A DNA stretch of 64,000 bases, taken from the NCBI RefSeq assembly GCF_014207655.1, contig NZ_JACHHJ010000004.1:186001-250000 (forward strand), written 5' to 3'. This stretch comes from Geomicrobium halophilum. Its GTDB lineage: Bacteria; Bacillota; Bacilli; Bacillales; Marinococcaceae. This document shows, in pieces, positions 38,535 to 47,416 of the stretch (position 1 is its first letter; each line of letters starts with the position of its first letter). The notes beneath the pieces were generated by a model that did no database searches, was not told the origin of the DNA, and worked only from the letters and a program-made list of their open reading frames with translations. The position numbers and the translations under genes were made by a program.

Positions 38535-40175
38535 CTAAGATAACTGGTATTTCTTCAACTTGCGTACAATGGTGGCCTGACTTGTCCCTAATACTTCAGC
38601 AATTTTGTACGTATTTTTATAACGTGTTAGAGCTTTTTTCAATAGAGCTTTTTCCGAACTTTCGGTAGCTTCTTGCAGAGTAGTCATCCCTTGTAGCGGC
38701 GATCCTTTTTCCGTATCTTCATAAAGGTCAGCGGGAAGGTCGCTCATATCAATCATCGTTGTAGGGATCGTAACGACCAATCTTTCCACTAAATTCGCAA
38801 GTTCCCTCACATTTCCCTGCCAATGCAACCGATAGAAAAAGTTTAAGATTTCTTCTGAAAATTGCTTGTTGACATCGTACTTTTGATTATATTTTTGCAA
38901 GTAAAAATCAATCATTGACAAAATATCTTCTCGTCTGTCCCTTAATGGCGGAATGTGAATAGGGATCACATTGATACGGTAATATAGGTCTTCTCTAAAC
39001 TCTCCCTCTCTTACCATTTTCTTCAGATCCCTATTTGTAGCGACAATCACCCGTACATCAATCCACTTCGTTGTCGTACTGCCAATTCTTCGAAGTTCCC
39101 CTTCTTGCAGCACTCGTAATAACTTAACTTGGAGCTCTAACGGAAGTTCTCCAACTTCATCTAGGAAAAGCGTACCGTTATTGGCTAATTCAAACATACC
39201 GGCTTTACCATCTTTTTGAGCACCTGAAAAAGCACCTGCTTCATAACCAAATAATTCAGATTCCAACAAGGAAGCGGGAATTGCGCCACAATTGATTTTT
39301 ATGAACTCCCCTTTTTCTGAACGCGGGCTATGCTCATGTACATGCTTAGCAAAAACATCTTTCCCGACTCCGGTTTCTCCAAGGACCAATATCGTTGCGT
39401 CGATATTAGCAACCCGCTCACCCGTTAGAAAAATGCTTTTCATTTCCTCGCTTTCACATACAACATCATTCGTAACATCAGGAGTCGCTTGTATGTTATT
39501 CAGCTGGGATTTATAAAACGAATTTAATTCTCTAATTTTCTGTAATTCATCTCTCAATTGCTTTAAGTCTGTCATATCCCGGATGTTTGTAATGACTTTT
39601 TCTACTTCGCCTTTTTCATTAAAAACCGGGCTCCCTGTAAGCATAATTTCGGTGTTCCCTTTTCCCCGCTGGTAAACCGTAACCGGCTTCTTCTCTTTTA
39701 CGACCTTAAACGTAACTGGATCTTCCAAAATTCCTCGTTTAACAAGTTGATTCACATTTTTGCCAATATAATATTCCTTAGGAATATTCGTTATCCGCTC
39801 AATCGCATGATTGGTCTTAAGTGTCTTTCCCTCTGCATCTGTAATGTAGATCGCATCATAACTATTTTCTAGTAGACTATGCAACTCTCTTTCCATCTTT
39901 TCATACTGCTCACCATGATGAACCGCGGGGAAAAATAAATAGAAATAATAGTTCGCCATAGAATCGTGCTCATATTGTTCCACGATAAAATGATGGCCAT
40001 CTATTTCAACCTTTTCCTCCTCGTTCTCGACTGCCTCTATCAACTGATCGAAACGGTTTTCAAACCTTTCTTTTGCTTGTGGGTTACTTGCAATCACCTG
40101 TCCCCGATCATCGACGAGCAGCATAGGAATTGGCAGATTGGACCATTCATTGGATGCTAACTCTCTTATCGTCAA
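38535..40175 (-). CDS. Sigma-54-dependent PAS activator
   Basis: A 546-residue enhancer-binding protein. Residues 1-110 and about 115-225 look like two sensory PAS domains ('YDAIYITDAEGKTLKTNHAIERIT'); the AAA+ domain has Walker A GETGVGKD, 'GAFSGAQKDGKAG' (the sigma-54 contact loop, GAFTGA with T to S) and 'GTLFLDEVGELPLELQVKLLRVLQ'; a C-terminal TyrR-type helix-turn-helix ends it ('YKIAEVLGTSQATIVRKLKKY'). It starts at TTG after GAGGAAG. The catabolic operon to the right, with a sigma-54 promoter, is its most likely target. Confidence 0.93.
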   Translation of the reverse strand: MTIRELASNEWSNLPIPMLLVDDRGQVIASNPQAKERFENRFDQLIEAVENEEEKVEIDGHHFIVEQYEHDSMANYYFYLFFPAVHHGEQYEKMERELHSLLENSYDAIYITDAEGKTLKTNHAIERITNIPKEYYIGKNVNQLVKRGILEDPVTFKVVKEKKPVTVYQRGKGNTEIMLTGSPVFNEKGEVEKVITNIRDMTDLKQLRDELQKIRELNSFYKSQLNNIQATPDVTNDVVCESEEMKSIFLTGERVANIDATILVLGETGVGKDVFAKHVHEHSPRSEKGEFIKINCGAIPASLLESELFGYEAGAFSGAQKDGKAGMFELANNGTLFLDEVGELPLELQVKLLRVLQEGELRRIGSTTTKWIDVRVIVATNRDLKKMVREGEFREDLYYRINVIPIHIPPLRDRREDILSMIDFYLQKYNQKYDVNKQFSEEILNFFYRLHWQGNVRELANLVERLVVTIPTTMIDMSDLPADLYEDTEKGSPLQGMTTLQEATESSEKALLKKALTRYKNTYKIAEVLGTSQATIVRKLKKYQLS

Positions 40176-40365
40176 TTACACACACTTCCTCAAAGAGAAT
40201 ATATTTTTTGATTATATTTTATTATACAGAATAATCATCCAACTTCACAGTCCCCCCTCTGTCTATACTCCCCTAGTGGACGTTGGCTGAATCAGCCACT
40301 CACGCCAATGATTGTTACATCGACGATTATTCCTGTGTCATCATTTGGTAACTAATGCTGCGCGC

Positions 40366-40415
40366 CGCGCCGAAAAAGTTCCTCAAGCGCTGAATAAAAC
40401 CCCAGTGCGTCGAAT
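40366..40415 (+). repeat. CGCCGAA phased repeat, copy E (short)
   Basis: Three decayed units (CGCCGAA, CGCTGAA, CGTCGAA) begin at 40368, 40388 and 40408, exactly 20 bases apart. No tail or hairpin remains. It is in the otherwise gene-free 40176-40534. Confidence 0.55.
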
Positions 40416-40533
40416 CCCATTTGCCTCACGCTCGATCACACCGTATCCTCAACAGTAACAAGGTGATAAGCTGGTACGTGACAGAAAAATATGACCGATA
40501 CAAATAATACACAAGAGGTACACAGTCTCATAC

Positions 40534-40570
40534 AAAAAAGCCTGAGTCCGAATCTGCGGAACTCAGGCTA
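40534..40570 (-). terminator. Terminator of rlmN
   Basis: AGCCTGAGT and ACTCAGGCT pair on the minus strand and are followed by TTTTTTG. Confidence 0.85.
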
Positions 40571-40614
40571 CTTCATATAGCTCTCTTATCATTTTACAAT
40601 CGTTAGGCGCAAAA

Positions 40615-41682
40615 TCACTGTCCTTGAGCTTCTTTCTTTTGTTGGCTCCGTAATTGACCGCAGGCAGCATCAATATCTTCGCCTTGTTCAAGGCGGATGC
40701 CACATTTAATGCCCTTTTGCTTCAAAGTGTCATAAAATGCTTGGATGGCCTCGTCGTCACTACGCTGGTATTGATCATGTTCACTTACCGGATTATATGG
40801 AATCAGATTTACATAAGTGAGACGTCGATTCTCCCCAATGAGTTCAGCAAGTTCACGTGCATGTTCCTCGTGGTCATTCACGTCTTTGAGCATAATATAC
40901 TCATACGTAATTCTTCGATTTGTTTTCTCCATATAATATTTGACAGCATCGACAACTTTTTCAATCGGAAAGGCACGATTAATTTTCATAATTTGTGTAC
41001 GCAATTCATTGTTCGGTGCATGGAGTGAAACGGCTAAATTAATCTGAAGCTGAAGATCAGCGAATTCATAAATTTTATGAGCCAATCCACTTGTCGATAC
41101 GGTAATATGCCGACCGCCAATCGCAAGCCCCTTATGATCTTTAATCACATTAAGAAAGTCAACCATATTATCGAAATTATCAAATGGCTCGCCAATCCCC
41201 ATTACGACAACATGACTGACTCTTTCATCGTTCCCTTCCTCATCTAAGTGATGTTGAACCCGCATAATTTGCTCTACAATTTCGCCACTCGACAAGTCTC
41301 GATCTTTCGTTAGAAGCCCACTCGCACAAAAACTGCAGCCAATGTTACAACCAACTTGTGTCGTCACACATACCGATTTGCCATATTTTTGATCCATTAA
41401 AACCGTTTCAATCAAGTCCCCATCTTCTAATTGAAACAAAAATTTAATTGTACCGTCTTCCGATTGCTGTTTTATATAATCACTTAAGGATCTAATCACA
41501 AAATGATCGGCTAATAATTCGAGGCAATCTTTGTTTACATTTGTCATATCATTAAAGTCTGTGACCCGTTTCCTATATAACCAATCCCATACCTGGGATG
41601 CACGAAACCTTTTATGACCACGATCCATCAACCATTCGGTTAATTGATCAAATGTTAATCCATAAATGGATTCTTTTTGCAT
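40615..41682 (-). CDS. rlmN: 23S rRNA/tRNA adenine-C2 methyltransferase RlmN
   Basis: A 355-residue radical SAM enzyme methylating A2503 of 23S rRNA and A37 of some tRNAs. The cluster motif is '[13 protein letters not shown]' (CX3CX2C), with '[11 protein letters not shown]' and the C-terminal '[22 protein letters not shown]' carrying the second catalytic Cys. The ATG at 41682 follows GAGGG. It is not obviously part of the catabolic operon upstream (gap 129 bases). Confidence 0.96.
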   Translation of the reverse strand: MQKESIYGLTFDQLTEWLMDRGHKRFRASQVWDWLYRKRVTDFNDMTNVNKDCLELLADHFVIRSLSDYIKQQSEDGTIKFLFQLEDGDLIETVLMDQKYGKSVCVTTQVGCNIGCSFCASGLLTKDRDLSSGEIVEQIMRVQHHLDEEGNDERVSHVVVMGIGEPFDNFDNMVDFLNVIKDHKGLAIGGRHITVSTSGLAHKIYEFADLQLQINLAVSLHAPNNELRTQIMKINRAFPIEKVVDAVKYYMEKTNRRITYEYIMLKDVNDHEEHARELAELIGENRRLTYVNLIPYNPVSEHDQYQRSDDEAIQAFYDTLKQKGIKCGIRLEQGEDIDAACGQLRSQQKKEAQGQ

Positions 41683-41811
41683 GGTATACCCTCTTTTCAA
41701 ACTTTGAAATCACCTCCATTCTACTTAAAAATGCCCGATAGGGCAAATGCTCATCTTTTAAAGCATATCTGTTAGAAGAGCAATAGCCTCCATCCATTCT
41801 TACCCCTTCAT

Positions 41812-42798
41812 TTATCCCTCCATATTCACCACTAACTTCCCGTATGTTTTTCGTCCCCCTAGAAGTTCTAATGCATGAGGAACTTCTTCAAGCGAGAATT
41901 GTTGATAAATCAATGGTTTAATTTTTCCTTCATTATATAAAGAACAGAGTTGTTTGTGTATATTTCTCATTTCATCTTCATAAAGGCGGGCAAAATATCC
42001 CCAATGAACGCCGACGACAGAATAGTTCTTCACCAATGCATGGTTTGCAGGTGCTTCCGGAATCCGTCCTCCGGCAAAACCAATCACGAGCAGACGCCCC
42101 GCGAATGCAATACATTTCCGGGAGCGATCAAACGTGTCACCGCCTACCGGATCGAAAATCACATCGGCACCACGTCCTTCTGTTTCTTTTTTTACAATAT
42201 CCACGAAATCTTCAGATAAGTAATCGATGGCTACATCTGCTCCTAGATCCTTGGATACCTGTACTTTCTCTGGGCCACCGGCGGTCGCGATAACTCGTGC
42301 CCCTATGGCTTTTCCGAGTTGAATGGCCGCTGACCCTACCCCACCGGAACCAGCATGGACAAGTAAGACCTCATTTTCCTTTATATTGCCGCGATCGTGT
42401 AATGCATAATAGGCGGTTTGGTACGTGATATACATGGCGGCCGCATCATCATACGGCATGGAATCGGGGACACTGAAAACGGAATTTTCAGGCACTGATA
42501 CCCATTCTGCTAACCCGCCTGTAGGCAAATTGGGGCTGGCAAGCACCTTTTGGCCAGCATAAAATGAACTTCCCGCCCCGACAGCTTCTACCGTACCGGC
42601 AATTTCCGCCCCAGGTGTAAAAGGCAGCGGCGGTTTTTCCTGATATTTGCCCTGACACAACAAAATGTCAAAAAAATTTAATGCCGCTGCCTTTGTTCGA
42701 ATGAGAACATGACCTTCTTCTTGAACCGGTTTTCTTCCTTCTTCTAAAGATAATGCCTGCCCAGGATCAGCGAGTTCTTTTACGTACCAAGCACGCAT
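41812..42798 (-). CDS. NADPH:quinone oxidoreductase-like MDR protein
   Basis: A 328-residue zinc-free medium-chain dehydrogenase. 'GAEIAGTVEAVGAGSS', 'VLVHAGSGGVGSAAIQLGKAIGARVIATAG' (nucleotide loop) and 'DVIFDPVGGDTFDRSRK' are typical of the quinone oxidoreductase branch; the zinc cysteines are absent. The ATG at 42798 follows AGAGGGG. It is the last member of the catabolic series, 17 bases after the SDR. Could reduce an enoyl-CoA or a quinone; unknown. Confidence 0.9.
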   Translation of the reverse strand: MRAWYVKELADPGQALSLEEGRKPVQEEGHVLIRTKAAALNFFDILLCQGKYQEKPPLPFTPGAEIAGTVEAVGAGSSFYAGQKVLASPNLPTGGLAEWVSVPENSVFSVPDSMPYDDAAAMYITYQTAYYALHDRGNIKENEVLLVHAGSGGVGSAAIQLGKAIGARVIATAGGPEKVQVSKDLGADVAIDYLSEDFVDIVKKETEGRGADVIFDPVGGDTFDRSRKCIAFAGRLLVIGFAGGRIPEAPANHALVKNYSVVGVHWGYFARLYEDEMRNIHKQLCSLYNEGKIKPLIYQQFSLEEVPHALELLGGRKTYGKLVVNMEG

Positions 42799-42815
42799 GT
42801 GTCTCATCCCCTCTC

Positions 42816-43571
42816 TTATCTTTTAAAAGCTGCTGCTCCATCATCAATGTAATGAATATGAGCATTCATAAACGATGCATCATCACTTGCCAAAAACGTG
42901 ACAAGTTTAGCGACGTCTTCCGGTTTTCCGGCTTTACGTCTCATTTGTGCTTTTTCAATTTTGGCCCATATCTCCGGATCTTTCTTCCATTCTTGAACAA
43001 TATCCGTTTCGATGAGTCCTGGTGCAATCCCCGTTACCCGAATATTATGGCGGGCTAAGTCTAGGGCCGCTGCCCGTGTCATGGAAACGACAGCTCCTTT
43101 GCTTGCATGATAGGCAAACCGGTTTCGATCTGCGATATATGCATAAATGGAGGCTGTGTTAATGATCACACCACCGTTTTCTTTCATTGCGTTAGAAGCA
43201 GCTTGAATTCCATAAAAGACCCCGTGTTGATTGACGTTTACGGTCTGATGATAGTCTTCAATTGGTGTATCCTTGACACTATGAGGCGCCATGTTAATTC
43301 CGGCATTGTTATGCATAATGTCCAGTTTTCCAAAGCGGTCCACGGCCTGGCTTACCAATGCTTCGACACTTTCGTACGATGTCACATCCACTTCTACAAA
43401 TATTGCGGTTTTATTAAGCTTATTCATTTTCTCTACCGTTTCCTGGCCTGTTTGAACATTCCTGTCCGCAACGACGACGCTCGCCCCTTCTCTTGCAAAT
43501 TCCAAAGCCGTCGCCCGTCCAATGCCGGAGCCTGCTCCCGTAATGATGGCAACCTTTCCTTTTAATTTCAC
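42816..43571 (-). CDS. Short-chain dehydrogenase (SDR)
   Basis: A 251-residue classical SDR. 'AIITGAGSGIGRATALEFAREGA' binds NAD(P), 'NNAGI' is the structural motif, and the catalytic Ser-Tyr-Lys are in 'NTASIYAYIADRNRFAYHASKGAV'. An Asp in VVVADRN suggests NAD. Twelve bases follow the comB-like stop. It may oxidise a hydroxyacyl-CoA or alcohol of the pathway. Confidence 0.9.
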   Translation of the reverse strand: MKLKGKVAIITGAGSGIGRATALEFAREGASVVVADRNVQTGQETVEKMNKLNKTAIFVEVDVTSYESVEALVSQAVDRFGKLDIMHNNAGINMAPHSVKDTPIEDYHQTVNVNQHGVFYGIQAASNAMKENGGVIINTASIYAYIADRNRFAYHASKGAVVSMTRAAALDLARHNIRVTGIAPGLIETDIVQEWKKDPEIWAKIEKAQMRRKAGKPEDVAKLVTFLASDDASFMNAHIHYIDDGAAAFKR

Positions 43572-43583
43572 CCTCTCACCCTC

Positions 43584-44327
43584 TCATTCCCATCTGAGTT
43601 TTTGAGGAATAAAACCCAACTCACCCTCCGATTGGATCCCTATATTAGACTCAGATGCACCGATATCTACCGTAAATTGAAATAGCTCTTCCATGCCTAA
43701 TTTCATCAAATTGCGACCTACCCGTCCCTTTGCTAAAAGTTCAGCGATCGCTTCCTTTGAATTATAAGGATGGTTTAACGCAAACAAAGCAGCATCATTT
43801 AACTTAACATCCTCGATATTTAAACGTGATAAGATTAGATTCGCACAGACGTAATCCTCTAACGAGAAATGTCCTCCTGAACCAGCACAGATAATGATGA
43901 CATCTTTTGTGGATGCATGGTTCAAGTAATCAGCAACCGTATTGACATTTCTTAAATTGCCCAAAATCAATTTCTGTGCTTGTTTTGCCTTGGAAATTGC
44001 ACGTGTTCCATTTGAAGATAGAAAAATAATATCTTTGTCTTTCACAAGTTCAGGTGTATACTCATCCGGCAAATGCGCGCAATCAAACCCCTGTACAGCC
44101 TTTCCTCCCTGTTCTCCACCCGTAAGAATAGAAGAATGATTGAGCTTTGCTTTCAGCTGTTTGGCTTCTTCAACGTTTTCAACTGGAAAAATTCTCCTGG
44201 CACCGCGTTCCATAATGGTAACAAGCGTCGTTGTCGCAAGCAGCACATCGATGACGACTACAGTTGCGTCTTCAAGTCGTTCCGGCTTAATTTCTTCTGT
44301 CGTTAACCATAATTGACACCTATCCAT
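43584..44327 (-). CDS. comB: 2-phosphosulfolactate phosphatase family (ComB)
   Basis: A 247-residue protein of the ComB family, which in sulfolactate or coenzyme M synthesis removes phosphate from 2-phosphosulfolactate. 'ATVVVIDVLLATTTLVTIMERGARRIFPVENVEEA', 'FLSSNGTRAISKA' and 'IICAGSGGHFSLEDYVCANLIL' are the family landmarks. The true start is probably the ATG at 44327: the frame continues upstream, but that part (to 44480) is translated repeat sequence, and GGGAGG lies at 44345. It sits inside a fatty-acid-like catabolic series, which is unusual for this enzyme. Confidence 0.85.
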   Translation of the reverse strand: MDRCQLWLTTEEIKPERLEDATVVVIDVLLATTTLVTIMERGARRIFPVENVEEAKQLKAKLNHSSILTGGEQGGKAVQGFDCAHLPDEYTPELVKDKDIIFLSSNGTRAISKAKQAQKLILGNLRNVNTVADYLNHASTKDVIIICAGSGGHFSLEDYVCANLILSRLNIEDVKLNDAALFALNHPYNSKEAIAELLAKGRVGRNLMKLGMEELFQFTVDIGASESNIGIQSEGELGFIPQKLRWE

Positions 44328-44380
44328 TTCGGCATTTTTCACCTCCCGTAGAAGCGTTGAAAATAGGGGATACCTTAAAA

Positions 44381-44572
44381 ATATATGCGCCGATGAATGT
44401 ATTTTCGCCAAATTCCTTAGCCGTAGCGCCGAATCATCGTGTCGTGCGCTGAATTCTCGGGTGATTCCGCCGAAAAACACGGATTGCGTGCGCCAAAATA
44501 TTGGGGCCTCCCTCCGAAAGGGAGGAAAGAAGCATCGAATGCAGAAGCTGCCCTTTGTGGACAGCCCCCTCT
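44381..44572 (+). repeat. CGCCGAA phased repeat, copy C
   Basis: Seven units begin at 44388, 44406, 44427, 44447, 44468, 44491 and 44512 (steps 18, 21, 20, 21, 23, 21). It has the GAAGCATCGAATGCAGAAGCTGCCC tail. It fills the gap between the MaoC stop (44576) and the comB-like gene, so it lies inside the presumed transcript in the opposite orientation. Confidence 0.85.
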
Positions 44573-44575
44573 CTA

Positions 44576-44980
44576 TTACTCATAAACAGCAAACACGGCT
44601 TCTCCTCGCAAGACGTCTTCTCCCGTTTCCTTACGAGCCCTTACATCAAACGTGATTTTGTCTTCACTTTGCTCCTTGACTTCGGCTTGAAGCGTAATCA
44701 CATCATCAAGAAAAACCATTCCACGAAAGCGGATATTATACGTTTCTATATACCCCTCTTCATAATAAGGGGTAAAAAGTTTGGCCAAGTTCCCCATCGT
44801 CCACATTCCATGGGCAATAATACCGGGCAAACCTGCTTTCTCTGCTTCTTTATCAATCGTGTGAATCGGATTATAGTCTCCAGATGCGCCTGCATATTTT
44901 ATTAAGTCAAGTCTCGTCACAGGAGGAAGAGTCACGGATGCTAATGTATCGCCAAGTTGTTTCGTCGTTAATGTGCTCAC
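44576..44980 (-). CDS. MaoC-like enoyl-CoA hydratase, subunit B
   Basis: A 134-residue hot-dog protein with the hydratase 2 motif 'YAGASGDYNPIHTIDKEAEKAGLPGIIAHGM' (Asp and His catalytic). It overlaps the next MaoC-N protein by four bases; such pairs form heteromeric (R)-specific enoyl-CoA hydratases. It belongs to the beta-oxidation part of the operon. Confidence 0.9.
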   Translation of the reverse strand: MSTLTTKQLGDTLASVTLPPVTRLDLIKYAGASGDYNPIHTIDKEAEKAGLPGIIAHGMWTMGNLAKLFTPYYEEGYIETYNIRFRGMVFLDDVITLQAEVKEQSEDKITFDVRARKETGEDVLRGEAVFAVYE

Positions 44981-45426
44981 GCTTCCATCCCCTTTCGTAC
45001 GGCCTCTGTAATGATGACGACTTGTTCAGCGCGAAAAATAAGGTTTCCATCCGTATCTTCCCCGCACCCTTCGAGCTTCAGGATGCCCATTGATCCGCTC
45101 TTTCCTGTTTTCTCCTTATAGTCTTTCACTTGCGTGTAACAAGCAATCTCTTCACCAACGAGAAGCGGGCGCTCATAATGATACGTCTGCTCCCCATGAA
45201 TCAACCCTTTTTCAGGCAGGTTTAACGCCGGAATTTCACCATAATCAAACACTCTTGGAAACGTTGGAGGCGCAATATTTTCTCCATAACGCGAAGCTTT
45301 TCCCGCTTCTTCATCGATGAAAATAGGGTGAGAATCACCAATGGCATCTGCAAATTTCCGTACAGCTCCCCGCTCTACAACATTTTTCACCTTATTTGAA
45401 AATTCCCCAATTGCATGTTCAAACAT
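44977..45426 (-). CDS. MaoC N-terminal domain-like hydratase subunit A
   Basis: A 149-residue hot-dog protein of the FAS1/MaoC_dehydrat_N type ('VERGAVRKFADAIGDSHPIFIDEEAGKASRYGENIAPPTFPRVF'). It lacks the catalytic Asp/His pair in the usual place and probably forms the structural half of a hydratase with the 134-residue partner. A 14-base gap separates it from the SDR stop. Confidence 0.88.
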   Translation of the reverse strand: MFEHAIGEFSNKVKNVVERGAVRKFADAIGDSHPIFIDEEAGKASRYGENIAPPTFPRVFDYGEIPALNLPEKGLIHGEQTYHYERPLLVGEEIACYTQVKDYKEKTGKSGSMGILKLEGCGEDTDGNLIFRAEQVVIITEAVRKGMEA

Positions 45427-45440
45427 ATTTTATCTCCCTT

Positions 45441-46202
45441 CTACGCTTTTGGCCCACCAGCAACATAGATCACCTGCCCGCTCACAAAGGATGAACGCTC
45501 ATCCGCGAAGAATGCGGCTGCGTTGGCGATATCCTCAGCATTCCCGCTTCGTGCTACGGGAATGTTTGCCACGCTTGCCTCAATGAGATCCTCATAAGAG
45601 ATGCCAATTCTGGCAGCTGTTTGTTTCGTCATATCCGTTTCAATAAACCCTGGGGCAATCGAGTTTGCCGTAATGCCAAATTTACCAAGTTCAATCGCCA
45701 ATGTCTTTGTAAAACCTTGCAAACCTGCTTTAGCCGTCGAATAGTTGGCCTGACCGCGGTTTCCTAATGCAGATGTCGAGGATATATTAATAATACGGCC
45801 ATATTTTTGCTCAACCATATATTTTTGTGCGACACTCGCGGCATTAAAGGAACCTTTCAAATGGACATCCATCACTGTTTGCCAATCATCTTCTGTCATT
45901 TTAAAAAGTAGATTATCTCGTATAACCCCAGCGTTGTTAACGAGAATATCAATCGATCCATAAGTTTCATAGGTTTGTTGCATCGCTGATTCAACTTCTA
46001 TGCGATTTGTTACATTCCCATTGATCGTTAAAACCTCTTGCCCAGCTTCAGAAAAGTACGAACGTGCTTCAGCTAGGGCCTCTTCGTTTATATCGATGAT
46101 GGCCACCTTTGCCCCGTCATCGACAAAACGTTTGGCAATGCCTCTTCCTATGCCTCGACTTCCTCCCGTGATAAATGCTACTCGATTTGTGAATGCACTC
46201 AT
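45441..46202 (-). CDS. FabG-like 3-oxoacyl reductase/SDR
   Basis: A 253-residue classical SDR: 'AFITGGSRGIGRGIAKRFVDDG', 'NNAGVIRDNLLFKMTEDDWQ' and Ser-Tyr-Lys in 'NISSTSALGNRGQANYSTAKAGLQG', an almost textbook FabG pattern. The ATG at 46202 follows GAGGGAG. In this operon it most likely acts as a 3-hydroxyacyl-CoA dehydrogenase. Confidence 0.92.
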   Translation of the reverse strand: MSAFTNRVAFITGGSRGIGRGIAKRFVDDGAKVAIIDINEEALAEARSYFSEAGQEVLTINGNVTNRIEVESAMQQTYETYGSIDILVNNAGVIRDNLLFKMTEDDWQTVMDVHLKGSFNAASVAQKYMVEQKYGRIINISSTSALGNRGQANYSTAKAGLQGFTKTLAIELGKFGITANSIAPGFIETDMTKQTAARIGISYEDLIEASVANIPVARSGNAEDIANAAAFFADERSSFVSGQVIYVAGGPKA

Positions 46203-46219
46203 TTCTTCCACTCCCTCTT

Positions 46220-47395
46220 TTACACTGTTTGGCCTAGCTTGACGTGCCCTTTCAACAAGTTGCGGGAAATAATTAATCGCTGAATTTCATCGGTACCATC
46301 ATAGATCCTCCATAAACGAGCTTCCCGATACCAACGTTCAATTGGAAGCTCTTTTGTATAGCCCATACCGCCATGAATCTGCAACACGCGGTCAATAATG
46401 TCATTACCTTTGGTTGCCCCGTAAAGTTTGGCCATTGAGGCAAGATGCCGGTTGTCTTCCCCATTATCCAAGCTGAAAGCTGCATTTAACACCAGCCATT
46501 TGGCCGCTTCAAGCTCAACAGCTGAATCAGCGATTTGCCATTGAATAGCCTGACGTTCAGCAATCGGTTTTCCAAATGTTTCCCGTTCTTTCGCGTAGTC
46601 AACGGCCATAGACAACAGGCGTTCAGCTGCCCCTACTGCCCTTGCTCCTACAATCCAGCGGGCAAACCCAATCCACTCAAGACCAAGATCATAACCTCGG
46701 TGAAGCTCACCTAAAATATTCTCTTCCGGGACACGTACTTGATCGAAAATCAGGGATGCTGGTCCCCATTCTCCCATGGTATGGATATATTCCGAGGTCC
46801 ACCCCATCGATCGATCGACGATAAAACACGTGACACCTTCGCGCCCGCCTGCCTGATGAGTTTCTTTATCTGTAATAGCAATCACCATAACAAAATCCGC
46901 TTCATTACCGCCGGTGATAAATGTTTTTTCACCATTCAACACCCATTCATCTCCATCTTTCGTTGCCGTCATTTTAATGTTACGCGTATCCGATCCAGCG
47001 CCAGGCTCTGTCATGGCAAAACAGGATTTCTTCTCGCCACTAATGGTTGGCAATAAGTACTTTTTCTTTTGCTCCTCATTAGCATAATATAAGATGTTGT
47101 CAGCTGAGCCCCCAAAACTAAATGGTACGAATGTCTTGGAGATTTCCATCATGACAATGGCGAGCATCATCTGACCGAGGTCAGCCCCTCCATATTCTTC
47201 CGGTGTGTTGATTCCCCAGAATCCAGCTTCCTTTGCTTTTTGCTGGAGTTCATTACTTTTTTCGACAGAAAGGCTTGGTTTTCCTTCCCTTTCATTCCTT
47301 AAAACATCATTTTCTAACGGGATAAGCTCTTTCTCGACAAATTTCCTAATGGTTGATTGCACCATTTTCTGTTCTTCCGATAAACGTAAATGCAT
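46220..47395 (-). CDS. Acyl-CoA dehydrogenase
   Basis: A 391-residue flavoprotein introducing the 2,3-double bond in an acyl-CoA. 'CFAMTEPGAGSDTRNIKMTA', 'FITGGNEADFVMV', 'GFARWIVGARAVGAAERLL' and 'QIHGGMGYTKELPIERWYREAR' are typical. The catalytic-base position in the C-terminal region reads YDGTDEIQR, with Asp where MCAD-like enzymes have Glu (YEGT), a trait shared by some special-substrate relatives. It lies between SDR and thiolase in the same operon. Confidence 0.92.
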   Translation of the reverse strand: MHLRLSEEQKMVQSTIRKFVEKELIPLENDVLRNEREGKPSLSVEKSNELQQKAKEAGFWGINTPEEYGGADLGQMMLAIVMMEISKTFVPFSFGGSADNILYYANEEQKKKYLLPTISGEKKSCFAMTEPGAGSDTRNIKMTATKDGDEWVLNGEKTFITGGNEADFVMVIAITDKETHQAGGREGVTCFIVDRSMGWTSEYIHTMGEWGPASLIFDQVRVPEENILGELHRGYDLGLEWIGFARWIVGARAVGAAERLLSMAVDYAKERETFGKPIAERQAIQWQIADSAVELEAAKWLVLNAAFSLDNGEDNRHLASMAKLYGATKGNDIIDRVLQIHGGMGYTKELPIERWYREARLWRIYDGTDEIQRLIISRNLLKGHVKLGQTV

Positions 47396-47416
47396 GAATA
47401 TCTCTCCCTCTTTATA

